Assembly: GCF_018325905.1 (NCBI RefSeq)
Contig: NZ_AP021901.1
Span: 372,001 to 436,000, forward strand
Source of the DNA: Pseudomonas sp. St316
GTDB lineage: Bacteria; Pseudomonadota; Gammaproteobacteria; Pseudomonadales; Pseudomonadaceae
Length of the DNA: 64,000 nucleotides
Direction: 5' to 3'
Part shown: one piece after another, positions 1 to 8,548 of the stretch
Position numbering within the stretch: position 1 is the stretch's first letter
Layout of the letters: every line of letters starts with the position of its first letter
Notes under the pieces: model-generated
The model's database searches: none
The model's input: the letters and a program-made list of their open reading frames with translations, nothing else
What the model was told of the DNA's origin: nothing
Position numbers and translations under genes: made by a program

Positions 1-738
1 CACCAGCATGTGCCCGGTGCGCGGGTCGACCGCCAGTGCCGAAAGGTTGCGCAGGTCCAGTTCATTGCTGGTGTGGATCTGCTTGTCGCCCTTGAGCGAC
101 TGGCTGCCATCGCTTTTCCAGGTGAACAGCGCCGGCGGGCGTTCCTCTCCGAGCACCAGTTGCTGGTTGCGCGGGTCCCAGACGATCCCTTCGAACCCTT
201 TGTTCTGGTTCTTGGAGGGGCCGAGATCATAGTGAGGGAAGTTGGCATTGTTCAGTTCGCGGGTATCGGCATCAACGTGGACGATGGTCAGCGTGTGACT
301 TCGTTCGTCGGTGATGGCCAGTAAGCCGTTTTCCATATAGGCCACGCCCTCGGGGTTGCTCCAACCCACCAAGGGCATCTTGCGCAGCACATCGCCTTGC
401 AGGCTCAGTTCCACCAGGAATGGGTTCTTGCCCATGACGGCGAACAGGGTCTTGGTCTGCGGGTTGTAGGTCACATCGGACGCTTCGTCCTTCTCCATGC
501 CGGGTAGTGGCTTGGCGTCGATCACGGCGCGGTAGTCCGGGAGCCAGATGCTTTCCTGGCGCTGGGCCGGGCTCTGGAAGTGTTCCGATAGCCAAAGCAG
601 GCCGCGGTCGTCCCAATGCATCGCGAACGCCAGGCCATAGGCCGCGGCCACCGCCAGCAGCGACCAGGCATACCAGGGCAGGGCGAAGCGGGAGCGGCGG
701 GCAGGTTTGGCGGCAGACAGTGCTTGGGTTTTGGCCAT
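1..738 (-). CDS. SdiA-regulated (YjiK-type) beta-propeller protein, C-terminus cut by window edge
   Basis: The reading frame starts at ATG 738 and is still open at base 1, so 246 residues are visible and the C-terminus is missing. A basic N-terminus (KPARRSRF) precedes one hydrophobic segment at about residues 20-40 (PWYACLLLAVAAAYGLAFAM), probably an uncleaved membrane anchor with the rest in the periplasm. The remainder has the repeating strand pattern of the SdiA-regulated family (PF06977), with typical phrases such as EASDVTYNP, NPEGVAYM, NKGFEGIVWD and LRNLSALAVDP, the look of a WD/NHL-like propeller. The biochemical function of the family is not established. It is separated from the FAH gene by a REPIN. 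I am fairly sure of the family and unsure of the role. Confidence 0.8.
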   Translation of the reverse strand, partial: MAKTQALSAAKPARRSRFALPWYAWSLLAVAAAYGLAFAMHWDDRGLLWLSEHFQSPAQRQESIWLPDYRAVIDAKPLPGMEKDEASDVTYNPQTKTLFAVMGKNPFLVELSLQGDVLRKMPLVGWSNPEGVAYMENGLLAITDERSHTLTIVHVDADTRELNNANFPHYDLGPSKNQNKGFEGIVWDPRNQQLVLGEERPPALFTWKSDGSQSLKGDKQIHTSNELDLRNLSALAVDPRTGHMLV

Positions 739-863
739 CGGGGAATGCGTTCCAGAAAATTCGGCTAGGGGAATGGCTGGCTCAGATGCCGCATTCCCCG
801 GAATTATCCGGATGGCATGTGAAAAAAATGGCAAAGGGTGGGAGAGGTCTCCACCCGTCCACC

Positions 864-955
864 CTGTGGGAGCGAGCTTGCTCGCGATAGCGGTGTGTCA
901 GCCAACATCTATGTTGGATGTGATGGCCTCATCGCGAGCAAGCTCGCTCCCACAG
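864..955. repeat. REPIN (inverted REP pair)
   Basis: Two near-identical arms in inverted orientation: CTGTGGGAGCGAGCTTGCTC begins at 864, and its reverse complement ends at 955. They flank about 42 bases of unrelated sequence. Each arm is itself a small hairpin (GAGCGAGCTTGCTC). This is the commonest repeat type in the window. It fills the gap between the SdiA-regulated gene and the FAH gene and may act as a transcription-ending structure. Confidence 0.9.
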
Positions 956-972
956 GGGAACAGGTTTAACCG

Positions 973-1638
973 TTAGCGAACGCTGCTGTCGAAGCGGCTC
1001 GCTCCCGGCAACTCCAGGATCAGTTCATCCCCTGCATTCAACGGCCCGACGCCCGCCGGGGTGCCGGTGAGGATCACGTCGCCGGCCTGCAGCGAGAAGC
1101 AGCCGGCCATGTATTGGATCATCGGCACGATGGGGTTGAGCATCAGGCTGCTGTTGCCGTCCTGGCGCACCTCACCGTTGATGGTCAGGCGAACGGGGAT
1201 GTCGGTCAGGTCGGCAAAGGTGCCGCTCGACACGAACGGGGCGAGCACCGCCGCGCCGTCGAAGGATTTGGCAACCTCCCAGGGCAGGCCCTTGGCCTTG
1301 AGCTCGGCCTGCTTGTCCCGCAGGGTCAGGTCCAGGGCCGGGGCGAAGCCGGAGATGGCGTCCAGCACTTCCTCGGCGCTTGGGCGTGGCGACAGCGGCT
1401 TGCCGATCAGCACGGCGATTTCCGCCTCGTAATGCACCGAGCCGCGGTCGGCAGGAATGCTGAAACCGCCTTCCAGTGGCACCACGCAACTGCCCGGCTT
1501 GATGAACAGCAAGGGTTCGGTGGGCACCGGGTTATCCAGTTCCTTTGCATGTTCGGCGTAGTTGCGGCCAATGCACACCACTTTCCCGACCGGGAAATGA
1601 ATACGTGTACCGTCGACATACTGGTGCTGATAGCTCAT
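973..1638 (-). CDS. Fumarylacetoacetate hydrolase family protein (acylpyruvase/FAHD1-like)
   Basis: A 221-residue single-domain FAH-fold enzyme. The short N-terminus ends in KVVCIGRNYAEHAKEL, the usual opening of the YcgM/FAHD1 branch. Metal-binding acidic residues appear in VHYEAEIAVLIG (about residues 70-82), and the conserved segment LTLRDKQAELKAKGLPWEVAKSFDG lies at about 103-127; this segment is typical of acylpyruvases and oxaloacetate decarboxylases rather than of true fumarylacetoacetase. It probably hydrolyses acylpyruvates or decarboxylates oxaloacetate in the cytoplasm. The gene lies 42 bases downstream of the D-2-hydroxyglutarate dehydrogenase gene on the same strand, so the two are probably cotranscribed and both handle 2-oxo or 2-hydroxy acids. 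The substrate is inferred from family only. Confidence 0.85.
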   Translation of the reverse strand: MSYQHQYVDGTRIHFPVGKVVCIGRNYAEHAKELDNPVPTEPLLFIKPGSCVVPLEGGFSIPADRGSVHYEAEIAVLIGKPLSPRPSAEEVLDAISGFAPALDLTLRDKQAELKAKGLPWEVAKSFDGAAVLAPFVSSGTFADLTDIPVRLTINGEVRQDGNSSLMLNPIVPMIQYMAGCFSLQAGDVILTGTPAGVGPLNAGDELILELPGASRFDSSVR

Positions 1639-1680
1639 TACCGACTCCTGCTTCTGGGATTCATCAGGTGTTTTTAGGCG

Positions 1681-3075
1681 TCAAATCGCGAAAATCTTGC
1701 CCGGGTTCATGATGCCGTTCGGGTCGAATACCGCCTTCACCGCTTTCATGTACTCGATTTCCACTGGCGAACGACTATAGGTCAGGTAGTCGCGCTTGGT
1801 CATGCCCACGCCGTGCTCGGCGGAAATCGAGCCGTTGTACTTCTCGACGGTTTCAAAGACCCATTTGTTCACGGTCGCGCATTTGGCGAAGAACTCATCC
1901 TTGCTCAGGTTTTCCGGCTTGAGGATGTTCAGGTGCAGGTTGCCGTCGCCGATGTGGCCGAACCAGACGATTTCGAAATCCGGGTAGTGTTCGCCGACGA
2001 TCGCGTCGATCTCCCGCAAGAAACCCGGAACCTTGGAGACGGTCACCGAGATGTCGTTTTTGTACGGCGTCCAGTGCGAGATGGTTTCGGAGATGTATTC
2101 GCGCAGCTTCCACAGGTTCTGCAGCTGGGTTTCGCTCTGGCTCATCACGCCGTCCAGCACCCAGCCTTGTTCCACGCAATGCTCGAAGGTTTCCAGGGCG
2201 TGATTGGCGACTTCTTCAGTGGTGGCTTCGAATTCCAGCAGGGCGTAGAACGGGCACTCGGTTTCGAACGGTGCCGGCACGTCGCCGCGACCGAGGACCT
2301 TGGCCAGGGCCTTGTCGGAGAAAAATTCGAAGGCGGTCAGGTCCAGCTTGCCCTGGAAGGCGTGCAGCACCGGCATGATCGAATCGAAATCCGCCGTGCC
2401 GAGCACCATGGCGGTAAGATTTTTCGGCGCACGGTCCAGGCGCATGGTGGCCTCGACCACGAAGCCCAGGGTGCCCTCGGCGCCGATGAACAGCTGCCGC
2501 AAGTCGTAGCCGGTGGCGTTCTTGATCAGGTCCTTGTTCAGCTCCAGCAGGTCACCCTTGCCGGTGACGACCTTCATGCCCGCCACCCAGTTGCGGGTCA
2601 TGCCGTAGCGAATGACCTTGATTCCGCCGGCATTGGTGCCGATATTGCCGCCAATCTGGCTTGAGCCTGCCGAAGCGAAGTCTACCGGGTAGTACAGGCC
2701 ATGTTCTTCGGCCTTGTTCTGCAGTTGTTCGGTGACCACGCCAGGCTGGCAGACCGCGGTGCGGTCGGTGAGGTTCACGTTGAGCACCTGGTTCATGTAG
2801 TCGAACGACACGACCACTTCGCCGTTGGCCGCCACGGCTGCGGCGGAAAGCCCGGTACGTCCGCCCGATGGCACCAGCGCGATTTTGTGCGCGTTGGCCC
2901 AGCGCACGATGGCCTGGACCTGTTCGGTGGTCTTGGGAAAGACGATGGCCGAAGGCGCAGGGGCAAAATGCTTGGTCCAGTCCTTGCCATAAGCGTTCAG
3001 GGAGTCGGCATCGGTCAGGACCTTGCCAGGCTCAACCAGGGTCTTCAGCTCATCTATTACGGCAGGATGGGTCAT
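1681..3075 (-). CDS. d2hgdh: FAD-linked D-2-hydroxyglutarate dehydrogenase (GlcD/VAO family)
   Basis: A 464-residue flavoprotein with an N-terminal PCMH-type FAD-binding domain (SGGRTGLS at about residue 70; AGSSQIGGNIGTNAGG at about 140) and a C-terminal FAD-oxidase domain carrying the metal-site motif HIGDGNLH (about 376-383) and AEHGVG. The family oxidises D-2-hydroxy acids and passes electrons to the electron-transfer flavoprotein or quinone pool. The gene is divergent from serA, the arrangement known in Pseudomonas where SerA makes D-2-hydroxyglutarate as it reduces 2-oxoglutarate and D2HGDH recycles it. I chose ATG 3075 (MTHPAVIDEL) over an upstream in-frame start at 3105, because the ten extra residues look unlike the family. 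A FAH-family gene follows. Confidence 0.88.
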   Translation of the reverse strand: MTHPAVIDELKTLVEPGKVLTDADSLNAYGKDWTKHFAPAPSAIVFPKTTEQVQAIVRWANAHKIALVPSGGRTGLSAAAVAANGEVVVSFDYMNQVLNVNLTDRTAVCQPGVVTEQLQNKAEEHGLYYPVDFASAGSSQIGGNIGTNAGGIKVIRYGMTRNWVAGMKVVTGKGDLLELNKDLIKNATGYDLRQLFIGAEGTLGFVVEATMRLDRAPKNLTAMVLGTADFDSIMPVLHAFQGKLDLTAFEFFSDKALAKVLGRGDVPAPFETECPFYALLEFEATTEEVANHALETFEHCVEQGWVLDGVMSQSETQLQNLWKLREYISETISHWTPYKNDISVTVSKVPGFLREIDAIVGEHYPDFEIVWFGHIGDGNLHLNILKPENLSKDEFFAKCATVNKWVFETVEKYNGSISAEHGVGMTKRDYLTYSRSPVEIEYMKAVKAVFDPNGIMNPGKIFAI

Positions 3076-3278
3076 CGATAGAACTCTCGAACATTTCATG
3101 GTCATCCTGAGGACGCTTCACGTCGCAGAATGAGTGTTTGGAGGTCGCATATGCTAGCATACCGGCCCCGCAGCGTAGTGCCCAACGGCTGTTCTGCGGC
3201 GACGGCTGTCACGCCGGTCGGGCCAGCATGCGCTGTCCGATTCCCTGCCATTTTTCTCCGGGACACAGGTTTACGCAG
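3076..3278. promoter_or_regulatory. Divergent promoter region between D2HGDH and serA
   Basis: About 200 bases separate the two divergent starts, so both promoters must lie here. A perfect 12-base palindrome, TATGCTAGCATA, occupies 3150-3161 and could be an operator or overlapping -10 elements. No clear -35/-10 pair stands out on either strand. An open frame running into serA from 3138 is not family-like and is judged to be leader sequence. Confidence 0.45.
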
Positions 3279-4508
3279 ATGAGCAAGACTTCTCTCGATA
3301 AGAGCAAGATCAAGTTCCTTCTTCTCGAAGGCGTCCACCAATCGGCTGTCGACGTCCTCAAGTCGGCGGGCTACACCAGCATCGAGTACATCACCAGTTC
3401 TCTGCCGGAAGCCCAGCTCAAGGAAAAGATCGCCGATGCTCACTTCATCGGTATTCGCTCCCGTACCCAATTGACCGAAGAAATCTTCGACCACGCCAAG
3501 AAACTGGTCGCGGTCGGCTGCTTCTGCATCGGTACCAACCAGGTTGACCTCAACGCGGCGCGCGAGCGCGGTATCGCGGTGTTCAACGCGCCGTACTCCA
3601 ATACCCGTTCCGTTGCCGAACTGGTGCTGGCCGAAGCGATCCTGCTGCTGCGCGGCATCCCTGAGAAGAACGCTTCCTGCCACCGTGGTGGCTGGATCAA
3701 AAGTGCGGCCAACTCCTTTGAAATCCGCGGCAAGAAGCTGGGTATCGTGGGCTACGGCTCGATCGGCACCCAGTTGTCGGTACTGGCTGAAGGCCTTGGC
3801 ATGCAGGTGTTCTTCTATGACACCGTGACCAAGCTGCCGCTGGGCAACGCTACCCAGGTCAACAACCTGCACGAGTTGCTGGGCATGTCCGACATCGTGA
3901 CCCTGCACGTGCCGGAAACCGCTGCCACCCAGTGGATGATCGGTGAGAAGGAAATCCGTGCCATCAAGAAGGGCGGGATCCTGATCAACGCCGCTCGCGG
4001 CACCGTGGTCAAGCTCGACGCCCTGGCCGACGCGATCAAGGACAAGCACCTGATCGGCGCCGCCATCGATGTGTTCCCGGTGGAGCCACGCTCCAACGAC
4101 GACATCTTCGAAAGCCCGCTGCGTGGCCTGGACAACGTGATCCTGACGCCGCACATCGGCGGTTCCACCGCTGAAGCCCAGGCCAACATCGGTCTGGAAG
4201 TGGCGGAAAAGCTGGTCAAGTACAGCGACAACGGTACTTCGGTATCGTCCGTGAACTTCCCGGAAGTGGCCCTGCCGGCACACCCTGGCAAGCACCGTTT
4301 GCTGCACATCCACGAAAACATCCCGGGTGTGATGAGCGAGATCAACAAGGTCTTCGCCGAAAACGGCATCAACATTTCCGGTCAGTTCCTGCAGACCAAC
4401 GAGAAAGTCGGCTACGTGGTGATCGACGTCGACGCCGAATACTCGGACCTGGCGCAAGAGAAGCTGCAGCACATCAACGGCACCATTCGTTGCCGCGTGT
4501 TGTTCTAA
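3279..4508 (+). CDS. serA: D-3-phosphoglycerate dehydrogenase
   Basis: A 409-residue protein of the usual length for the short ACT-containing SerA. It catalyses the first step of serine synthesis, oxidising 3-phosphoglycerate; in Pseudomonas it also reduces 2-oxoglutarate to D-2-hydroxyglutarate. The Rossmann motif GIVGYGSIG lies at about residues 154-162. The catalytic Arg sits in NAARGTVV, the Glu in FPVEP, and the His in TPHIGGST (about residue 290). A C-terminal ACT domain runs from about 338 to 409 (LLHIHENIPGVMSEINKVF), consistent with serine feedback. ATG 3279 (MSKTSLDK) is preferred over the longer frame opening at 3138. The divergent partner D2HGDH removes the 2-hydroxyglutarate by-product. 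A strong terminator follows. Confidence 0.97.
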   Translation: MSKTSLDKSKIKFLLLEGVHQSAVDVLKSAGYTSIEYITSSLPEAQLKEKIADAHFIGIRSRTQLTEEIFDHAKKLVAVGCFCIGTNQVDLNAARERGIAVFNAPYSNTRSVAELVLAEAILLLRGIPEKNASCHRGGWIKSAANSFEIRGKKLGIVGYGSIGTQLSVLAEGLGMQVFFYDTVTKLPLGNATQVNNLHELLGMSDIVTLHVPETAATQWMIGEKEIRAIKKGGILINAARGTVVKLDALADAIKDKHLIGAAIDVFPVEPRSNDDIFESPLRGLDNVILTPHIGGSTAEAQANIGLEVAEKLVKYSDNGTSVSSVNFPEVALPAHPGKHRLLHIHENIPGVMSEINKVFAENGINISGQFLQTNEKVGYVVIDVDAEYSDLAQEKLQHINGTIRCRVLF

Positions 4509-4524
4509 GCAGATCTGGCCGGCA

Positions 4525-4562
4525 AAAAAAACGGGAGCCTCGCAAGGGGCTCCCGTTTTTTT
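4525..4562 (+). terminator. Rho-independent terminator of serA
   Basis: An A-run is followed by the stem CGGGAGCC / GGCTCCCG around a short loop and then a run of eight T, 17 bases after the serA stop codon. The flanking A-run makes it potentially bidirectional, so it could also stop transcripts from the convergent DUF4399 gene. Confidence 0.95.
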
Positions 4563-4587
4563 ATGACACACACAACCTGGAAACTCC

Positions 4588-4675
4588 GTGGGAGCGAGCT
4601 TGCTCGCGATGGCGGCATGTCAGCCAATATTAACGTGTCGGACAGACTGCCATCGCGAGCAAGCTCGCTCCCACA
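4588..4675. repeat. REPIN (inverted REP pair)
   Basis: The left arm starts GTGGGAGCGAGCTTGCTCGC at 4588 and the right arm is its reverse complement ending at 4675, with about 38 bases between the arms. It sits between the convergent serA and DUF4399 genes. Confidence 0.9.
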
Positions 4676-4704
4676 GGGGCTGCGTTGGGCCAACCGATAG
4701 GCTG

Positions 4705-5130
4705 TTACTTCACGTCCACGGTGATTTTCTCGGACACGATCGACGGATCGAACGGCATGTGGCCGCTGTCACCCAGGATCAATTGCAAGGTGTGCTTGCC
4801 CGGGGCCAGTTTGATGGTGGCCTGGGTTTGTGCCTTGCCGAAGTGCATGTGGTTGGCGTCGTTTGGAATCGGAGCGCCGGCGGCGGGCAGTTTGTCGACA
4901 TCGATGAGCAAATGGTGATGGCCAGTATTTTTGGTCACATCGCCGGCCGGGGCCAGGGCGATATCCTTGACGCCGAACTTGACCGTGAATTCCTGGGCGA
5001 CGGTGGCGCCGTCTGCCGGGGAAACGATGAACACTTCTGCACCTTTGGGCGCCGGGGTCGCGGCGCTTGCCAGCATCGAAGCACCCAGCAACAGGCCGGC
5101 CAACGTGGCACGAGACATAAAGCTTTTCAT
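4705..5130 (-). CDS. DUF4399 domain secreted protein
   Basis: A 141-residue protein with a clear Sec signal peptide (MKSFMSRATLAGLLLGASMLASA, cleavage near AxA at about residue 23). The rest is the DUF4399 domain (PF14347), recognised by KNTGHHHLLID, NDANHMHFG and the C-terminal GDSGHMPFDPSIVSEKI. The His-rich loops suggest metal or ligand binding, but no activity is known for the family. ATG 5130 is chosen because GGAG lies a few bases upstream; an earlier in-frame start at 5151 would break the signal peptide. It is monocistronic, convergent with serA and divergent from the short solute-binding protein. Confidence 0.82.
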   Translation of the reverse strand: MKSFMSRATLAGLLLGASMLASAATPAPKGAEVFIVSPADGATVAQEFTVKFGVKDIALAPAGDVTKNTGHHHLLIDVDKLPAAGAPIPNDANHMHFGKAQTQATIKLAPGKHTLQLILGDSGHMPFDPSIVSEKITVDVK

Positions 5131-5263
5131 TTTTTTCTCCAGTTTTTCCATGAAATCCGCTCGGCCATGACAACTTCATGACCAATCGTTGTCGAAGCCT
5201 GCTACAACCATAGCAAAGCGAGCCTGAAACGAGCGCCGCTTGTATAAATACAAAGGAGTGACC

Positions 5264-5830
5264 ATGCGCTTTCTGCCTGGCCTGATTTGCCTGCTACCCC
5301 TTTTGAGTCCCCTGGCTCATGCCGAACTGATCGATGACATCAATGACCGTGGCGAACTGCGCATTGCCCTCGAGGCCAATACCGCGCCCTTCAACTTCAA
5401 GGAAGACGGCAAACTCACCGGTTTCGAAGTGGAACTGGGCGAAATGCTTGCCAGTGAGCTCGATGTACGCCCCGACTTCGTGGTCACCGATGCCGGTGAC
5501 CTGCTGAGCGGGGTGGAGAGCGGCAAGTACGACGTCGCCATCAACCACATAGCAATGACCCCGGAACTGGCGGAACGTTTCGACCTCAGCACTGCTTACA
5601 GCCATCCGGATGCGCAACTGCTGGCGAGCAAGGATCAGACGCAACGTCCGTTGGTCATGGCGCAGTCGTTCCAGCCGGAAGAAAAGAGCGTCCCGGCGCC
5701 GAGCCTGGTGATTCCGTTCCAGAAGGGTAATCCGGCGTTCAAGGCAAGCCTGGACAATGCCCTGACACGTATCAAGGAGGATGGAAGGCTGGAGCGGTTG
5801 TCGCAGAAGTGGTTGAAAAAACAGGAGTGA
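5264..5830 (+). CDS. Short periplasmic solute-binding protein (SBP family 3) lacking most of lobe 2
   Basis: A 188-residue protein with signal peptide MRFLPGLICLLPLLSPLAHA, then a normal family-3 first lobe (ELRIALEANTAPFNF, GFEVELGEMLASEL, GKYDVAINHIAMTPELAERFDLS). Where the second lobe should begin, the sequence passes through a short linker (about residues 125-155) straight to the C-terminal helix pair of the family (FKASLDNALTRIKEDGRLERLSQKWL). Normal members have about 240-270 residues, so roughly 60-80 are absent without a frame break. ATG 5264 has AAGGAG eight bases upstream. No transporter permease or ATPase lies beside it. It may be a binding-defective remnant or a small receptor-like protein. 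Confidence 0.8.
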   Translation: MRFLPGLICLLPLLSPLAHAELIDDINDRGELRIALEANTAPFNFKEDGKLTGFEVELGEMLASELDVRPDFVVTDAGDLLSGVESGKYDVAINHIAMTPELAERFDLSTAYSHPDAQLLASKDQTQRPLVMAQSFQPEEKSVPAPSLVIPFQKGNPAFKASLDNALTRIKEDGRLERLSQKWLKKQE

Positions 5831-5881
5831 AGCTTCCAGGCGATGAGGCCAAACCATCGAGCTTCATTGATTGTTGCACCG

Positions 5882-5978
5882 CTATCGCGAGCAAGCTCGC
5901 TCCCACACTTGATCAGTTGTGAACTCATAGTCTATGAGCACCGCCGTTCCAATGTGGGAGCGAGCTTGCTCGCGATGG
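5882..5978. repeat. REPIN, arms in the reverse order
   Basis: Here the arm reading CGCGAGCAAGCTCGCTCCCA comes first (from 5884) and its complement GTGGGAGCGAGCTTGCTCGC second (to about 5976), the reverse of most REPINs in this window. It lies between the convergent solute-binding protein and methyltransferase genes. Confidence 0.85.
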
Positions 5979-5990
5979 CGCCTTCAAATC

Positions 5991-6620
5991 CTAAGCAGGT
6001 CTTCGCCAGACACTCGCCAACCAAGGCTGTTGCTCCCGGGGCAGTCCAGCCGGTCGGTAGTAATGCTCCAGTTCCACGAAGCCTGCGTCGCCGAGCAGCG
6101 TGCGCCAGGCCGCAAGGTCGTGGTAGGCGCCGAAGCGTTGGCCGTTCCAGCCCTCCTGGTTTTCGCCTCGAGGGTTTGAGCTGAACAGCACACCGCCGGG
6201 CTTGAGCGTGGCGTGCAGTTGCTTGAGCACCCGAGGCAGTTCCTGGACGGGCACATGAAACAGCACCGCGTTGGCGAAAATCCCGTCAAAGCGCTCGGCC
6301 GGCAGGTCGAGCGCCAGGAAGTCCTGTTGCCACACTTCGCAACCGCTGTCCTGGCGCGCCATCCGGGCAAATTCCGCCGAGCCGTCGAGACCGACCGCGA
6401 CGTGGCCCAGGCGGGTGAACGTGCGCAAGTCGCGCCCCGGGCCGCAGCCAAAATCCAGGATGTGCAGCGGTGCCTGGCCCTGGATATGGCGCAGCAAGGC
6501 GTCGATGTTCTGGCTGACATCGTGATCGCGGGTGCCTTCGCGAAAGCTTTCTGCCACGGCGTTGTAATGGCCCAAGGTCGTGGCAGTGATGGCGTGCAGG
6601 TCTTCGGTGGTGTGCTTCAT
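5991..6620 (-). CDS. Class I SAM-dependent methyltransferase
   Basis: A 209-residue Rossmann-fold methyltransferase. Motif I, LDFGCGPGRDL, lies at about residues 55-65; the acidic end of strand 2 (GLDGS) follows, then FDGIFANAVLFHVP as motif IV and LKPGGVLFSSNPRGENQEGW as post-motif. The pattern fits the small-molecule methyltransferase_11/25 group. The substrate cannot be read from sequence, and the neighbours give no hint because REPINs isolate the gene on both sides. ATG 6620 starts MKHTTEDLHAIT. Confidence 0.85.
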   Translation of the reverse strand: MKHTTEDLHAITATTLGHYNAVAESFREGTRDHDVSQNIDALLRHIQGQAPLHILDFGCGPGRDLRTFTRLGHVAVGLDGSAEFARMARQDSGCEVWQQDFLALDLPAERFDGIFANAVLFHVPVQELPRVLKQLHATLKPGGVLFSSNPRGENQEGWNGQRFGAYHDLAAWRTLLGDAGFVELEHYYRPAGLPREQQPWLASVWRRPA

Positions 6621-6677
6621 GATCGGGGGCTTGAGTGGGGAGCGTCAGGTGACTATACCGCAAGCCCGTTGGTCTGC

Positions 6678-6771
6678 CTGTGGGAGCAAAGCTTGCTCGC
6701 GATTGCGGTCGTCCAGTTGGCATCCATGTTGGATGGAGTAATGCTATCGCGAGCAAGCTTTGCTCCCACAG
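6678..6771. repeat. REPIN, GCAAAGC variant
   Basis: Both arms carry the same extra bases relative to the common type (GGGAGCAAAGCTTGCTCGCG and its complement), so the two arms have changed together. It lies upstream of the methyltransferase and downstream of metI. Confidence 0.9.
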
Positions 6772-6788
6772 GTCAACTTTTCCCATGG

Positions 6789-7433
6789 TCAGCGTTTATT
6801 CAAGCCGCGCGCCAGGCGGTCGCCGCCCAACTGGATCACCGCCACCAACGCCACCAGCAATACGATCACCGTGAGCATGATCTGGCTGTCGAAGCGTTGG
6901 TAGCCATAGCGGTAGGCGATGTCGCCCAGGCCGCCGGCGCCTATCGCTCCGGCCATGGCCGAAGAGTTGATCATGGTCACCAAGGTGATGGTAAAGCCGC
7001 CGACGATGCCCGGTAACGCTTCGGGCAGCAACACATGCCAGACAATGTGCCAGCGCCGGCAACCCATGGCCTGGGCCGCTTCGATCAGGCCATGGTCGAC
7101 TTCCCGCAGGCTGACTTCGGCGATGCGGGCGAAGAACGGCGTGGCGGCGATGGTCAGCGGTACGACGGCGGCCCACACGCCATACGTAGTGCCGACGATC
7201 AGCCGGGTGAACGGAATCAGCGCCACCATCAGAATCAGGAACGGTATCGAGCGGAACAGGTTCACGAACGCGCCCAGGGCCCGGTTCAGGGCTGGCGCTT
7301 CATAGATCCCGCCCTTGCCGCTGGTGACCAGGATCACTGCCAGCGGTATGCCCGCCAACAACGCAATCAACGATGACACGCCGACCATCAGGAAGGTGTC
7401 GATGAACCCCTGCAACAACCGATCAAACCACAT
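6789..7433 (-). CDS. metI: MetI-type ABC transporter permease
   Basis: A 214-residue inner-membrane permease of the D-methionine uptake family with about five membrane segments. The cytoplasmic coupling-helix (EAA) motif is visible as [26 protein letters not shown]. The first 11 bases overlap the end of the ATPase gene, so translation is coupled. It forms an importer with the MetN-like ATPase and the MetQ-like binding protein. Because the operon also encodes a DszA-like monooxygenase and SfnB-type oxidoreductases, the substrate may be a methionine-related organosulfur compound rather than methionine itself; this is inferred from context. Confidence 0.88.
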   Translation of the reverse strand: MWFDRLLQGFIDTFLMVGVSSLIALLAGIPLAVILVTSGKGGIYEAPALNRALGAFVNLFRSIPFLILMVALIPFTRLIVGTTYGVWAAVVPLTIAATPFFARIAEVSLREVDHGLIEAAQAMGCRRWHIVWHVLLPEALPGIVGGFTITLVTMINSSAMAGAIGAGGLGDIAYRYGYQRFDSQIMLTVIVLLVALVAVIQLGGDRLARGLNKR

Positions 7434-8547
7434 AACCCAGCACCTCCACCCGTTGCGCCCAATTGCCCGCCCGTTGCCGCAGTTCCTCGGCGCCCCACGA
7501 CGAACCGCTCACGGCCAGCAGCAGTTGCCCCAGCCCGTGGCCCTGAATCCGTTCGATGCCACCGTGCAGCAATCGCACCCGCCCGCCGAGGGCACTGAAC
7601 AAGGCGGCAAGATCCGGTTCCTCACGATCGATGCCGGTGAATTGCAGACGCAGCACGGTCGCCGCGTCCGCCGACGCCGGTTGCACCTGCAAGCGGCTTT
7701 GCAGCTCCTGCGGTATGGCGTGTTGCAACGGCGCCAGCAGCGTCCGGCTGACCTCGTGTTGCGGGTTGCCGAAGACCTCCCAGACTGGCCCCTGCTCGAC
7801 GATTCGCCCTTGCTCGAGCACGACCACTCGGTCGCAGACTTCGCGAATCACCGCCATCTCGTGGGTGATCAGCACGATGGTCAGGCCCAGCCGCTGGTTG
7901 ATCTCGTGCAGCAGGCCGAGGATCGATTGAGTGGTCTCCGGGTCCAGGGCCGAGGTGGCCTCGTCGCACAGCAGGATCTGCGGGTCATGCACCAGCGCCC
8001 GGGCAATCCCCACCCGCTGTTTCTGCCCGCCGGAAAGCTGCGCGGGATAGGCCTTGTGCTTGCCTTGCAGGCCGACCAGTTCCAGCAACTCGCGGACTTT
8101 GCGCTGGCGCTGTTCCTTGGGCACGCCGGCGACTTTCAGCGGCAGCTCAACGTTCTGCCACACGGTCTTGGCCGACATCAGGTTGAAGTGCTGGAAGATC
8201 ATGCCGATGCGCCGACGCAGTTCCACCAGGCGGTCTTCATCGAACTCGCCGATATCTATCTGATCGATCAACACCCGGCCACTGCTGGGTTGTTCGAGGC
8301 GGTTGATGGTGCGGATCAGCGACGACTTGCCGGCGCCGCTGCGGCCGATGATGCCGAACACCTCGCCGCGCTGGATCGCCAGGTCGATGCCTTGCAGCGC
8401 GGCCACCGGACCTTGGGCACCGTTGTAGGTCTTGCCCAGGCCGATGAAGCGCACATGGGCACGGTTGAGCAGCGGATGCAGTTCGGTCTGCTCGGCGCTC
8501 TGGAGCGTGGGGGCTTGGTGTCGGAGTCGAGGGTTGACGGCGTTCAT
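7423..8547 (-). CDS. metN: MetN-type ABC transporter ATP-binding protein with NIL domain
   Basis: A 374-residue ATPase. Walker A is GRSGAGKSS (about residue 71), the signature is LSGGQKQR, and Walker B is [13 protein letters not shown], whose EATSALDP form is typical of MetN. Residues from about 295 on form the NIL regulatory domain ([21 protein letters not shown]), which in MetN binds methionine and inhibits transport. The N-terminus is about 25 residues longer than in E. coli MetN, so a start further in is possible. It ends 11 bases inside metI and begins one base after the binding-protein stop codon. Confidence 0.9.
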   Translation of the reverse strand: MNAVNPRLRHQAPTLQSAEQTELHPLLNRAHVRFIGLGKTYNGAQGPVAALQGIDLAIQRGEVFGIIGRSGAGKSSLIRTINRLEQPSSGRVLIDQIDIGEFDEDRLVELRRRIGMIFQHFNLMSAKTVWQNVELPLKVAGVPKEQRQRKVRELLELVGLQGKHKAYPAQLSGGQKQRVGIARALVHDPQILLCDEATSALDPETTQSILGLLHEINQRLGLTIVLITHEMAVIREVCDRVVVLEQGRIVEQGPVWEVFGNPQHEVSRTLLAPLQHAIPQELQSRLQVQPASADAATVLRLQFTGIDREEPDLAALFSALGGRVRLLHGGIERIQGHGLGQLLLAVSGSSWGAEELRQRAGNWAQRVEVLGYVV

Positions 8548-8548
8548 G

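Noticed and set aside
3102..4571. A 489-codon open frame antisense to serA
   Set aside because: It covers serA and its terminator exactly and has no family motif.
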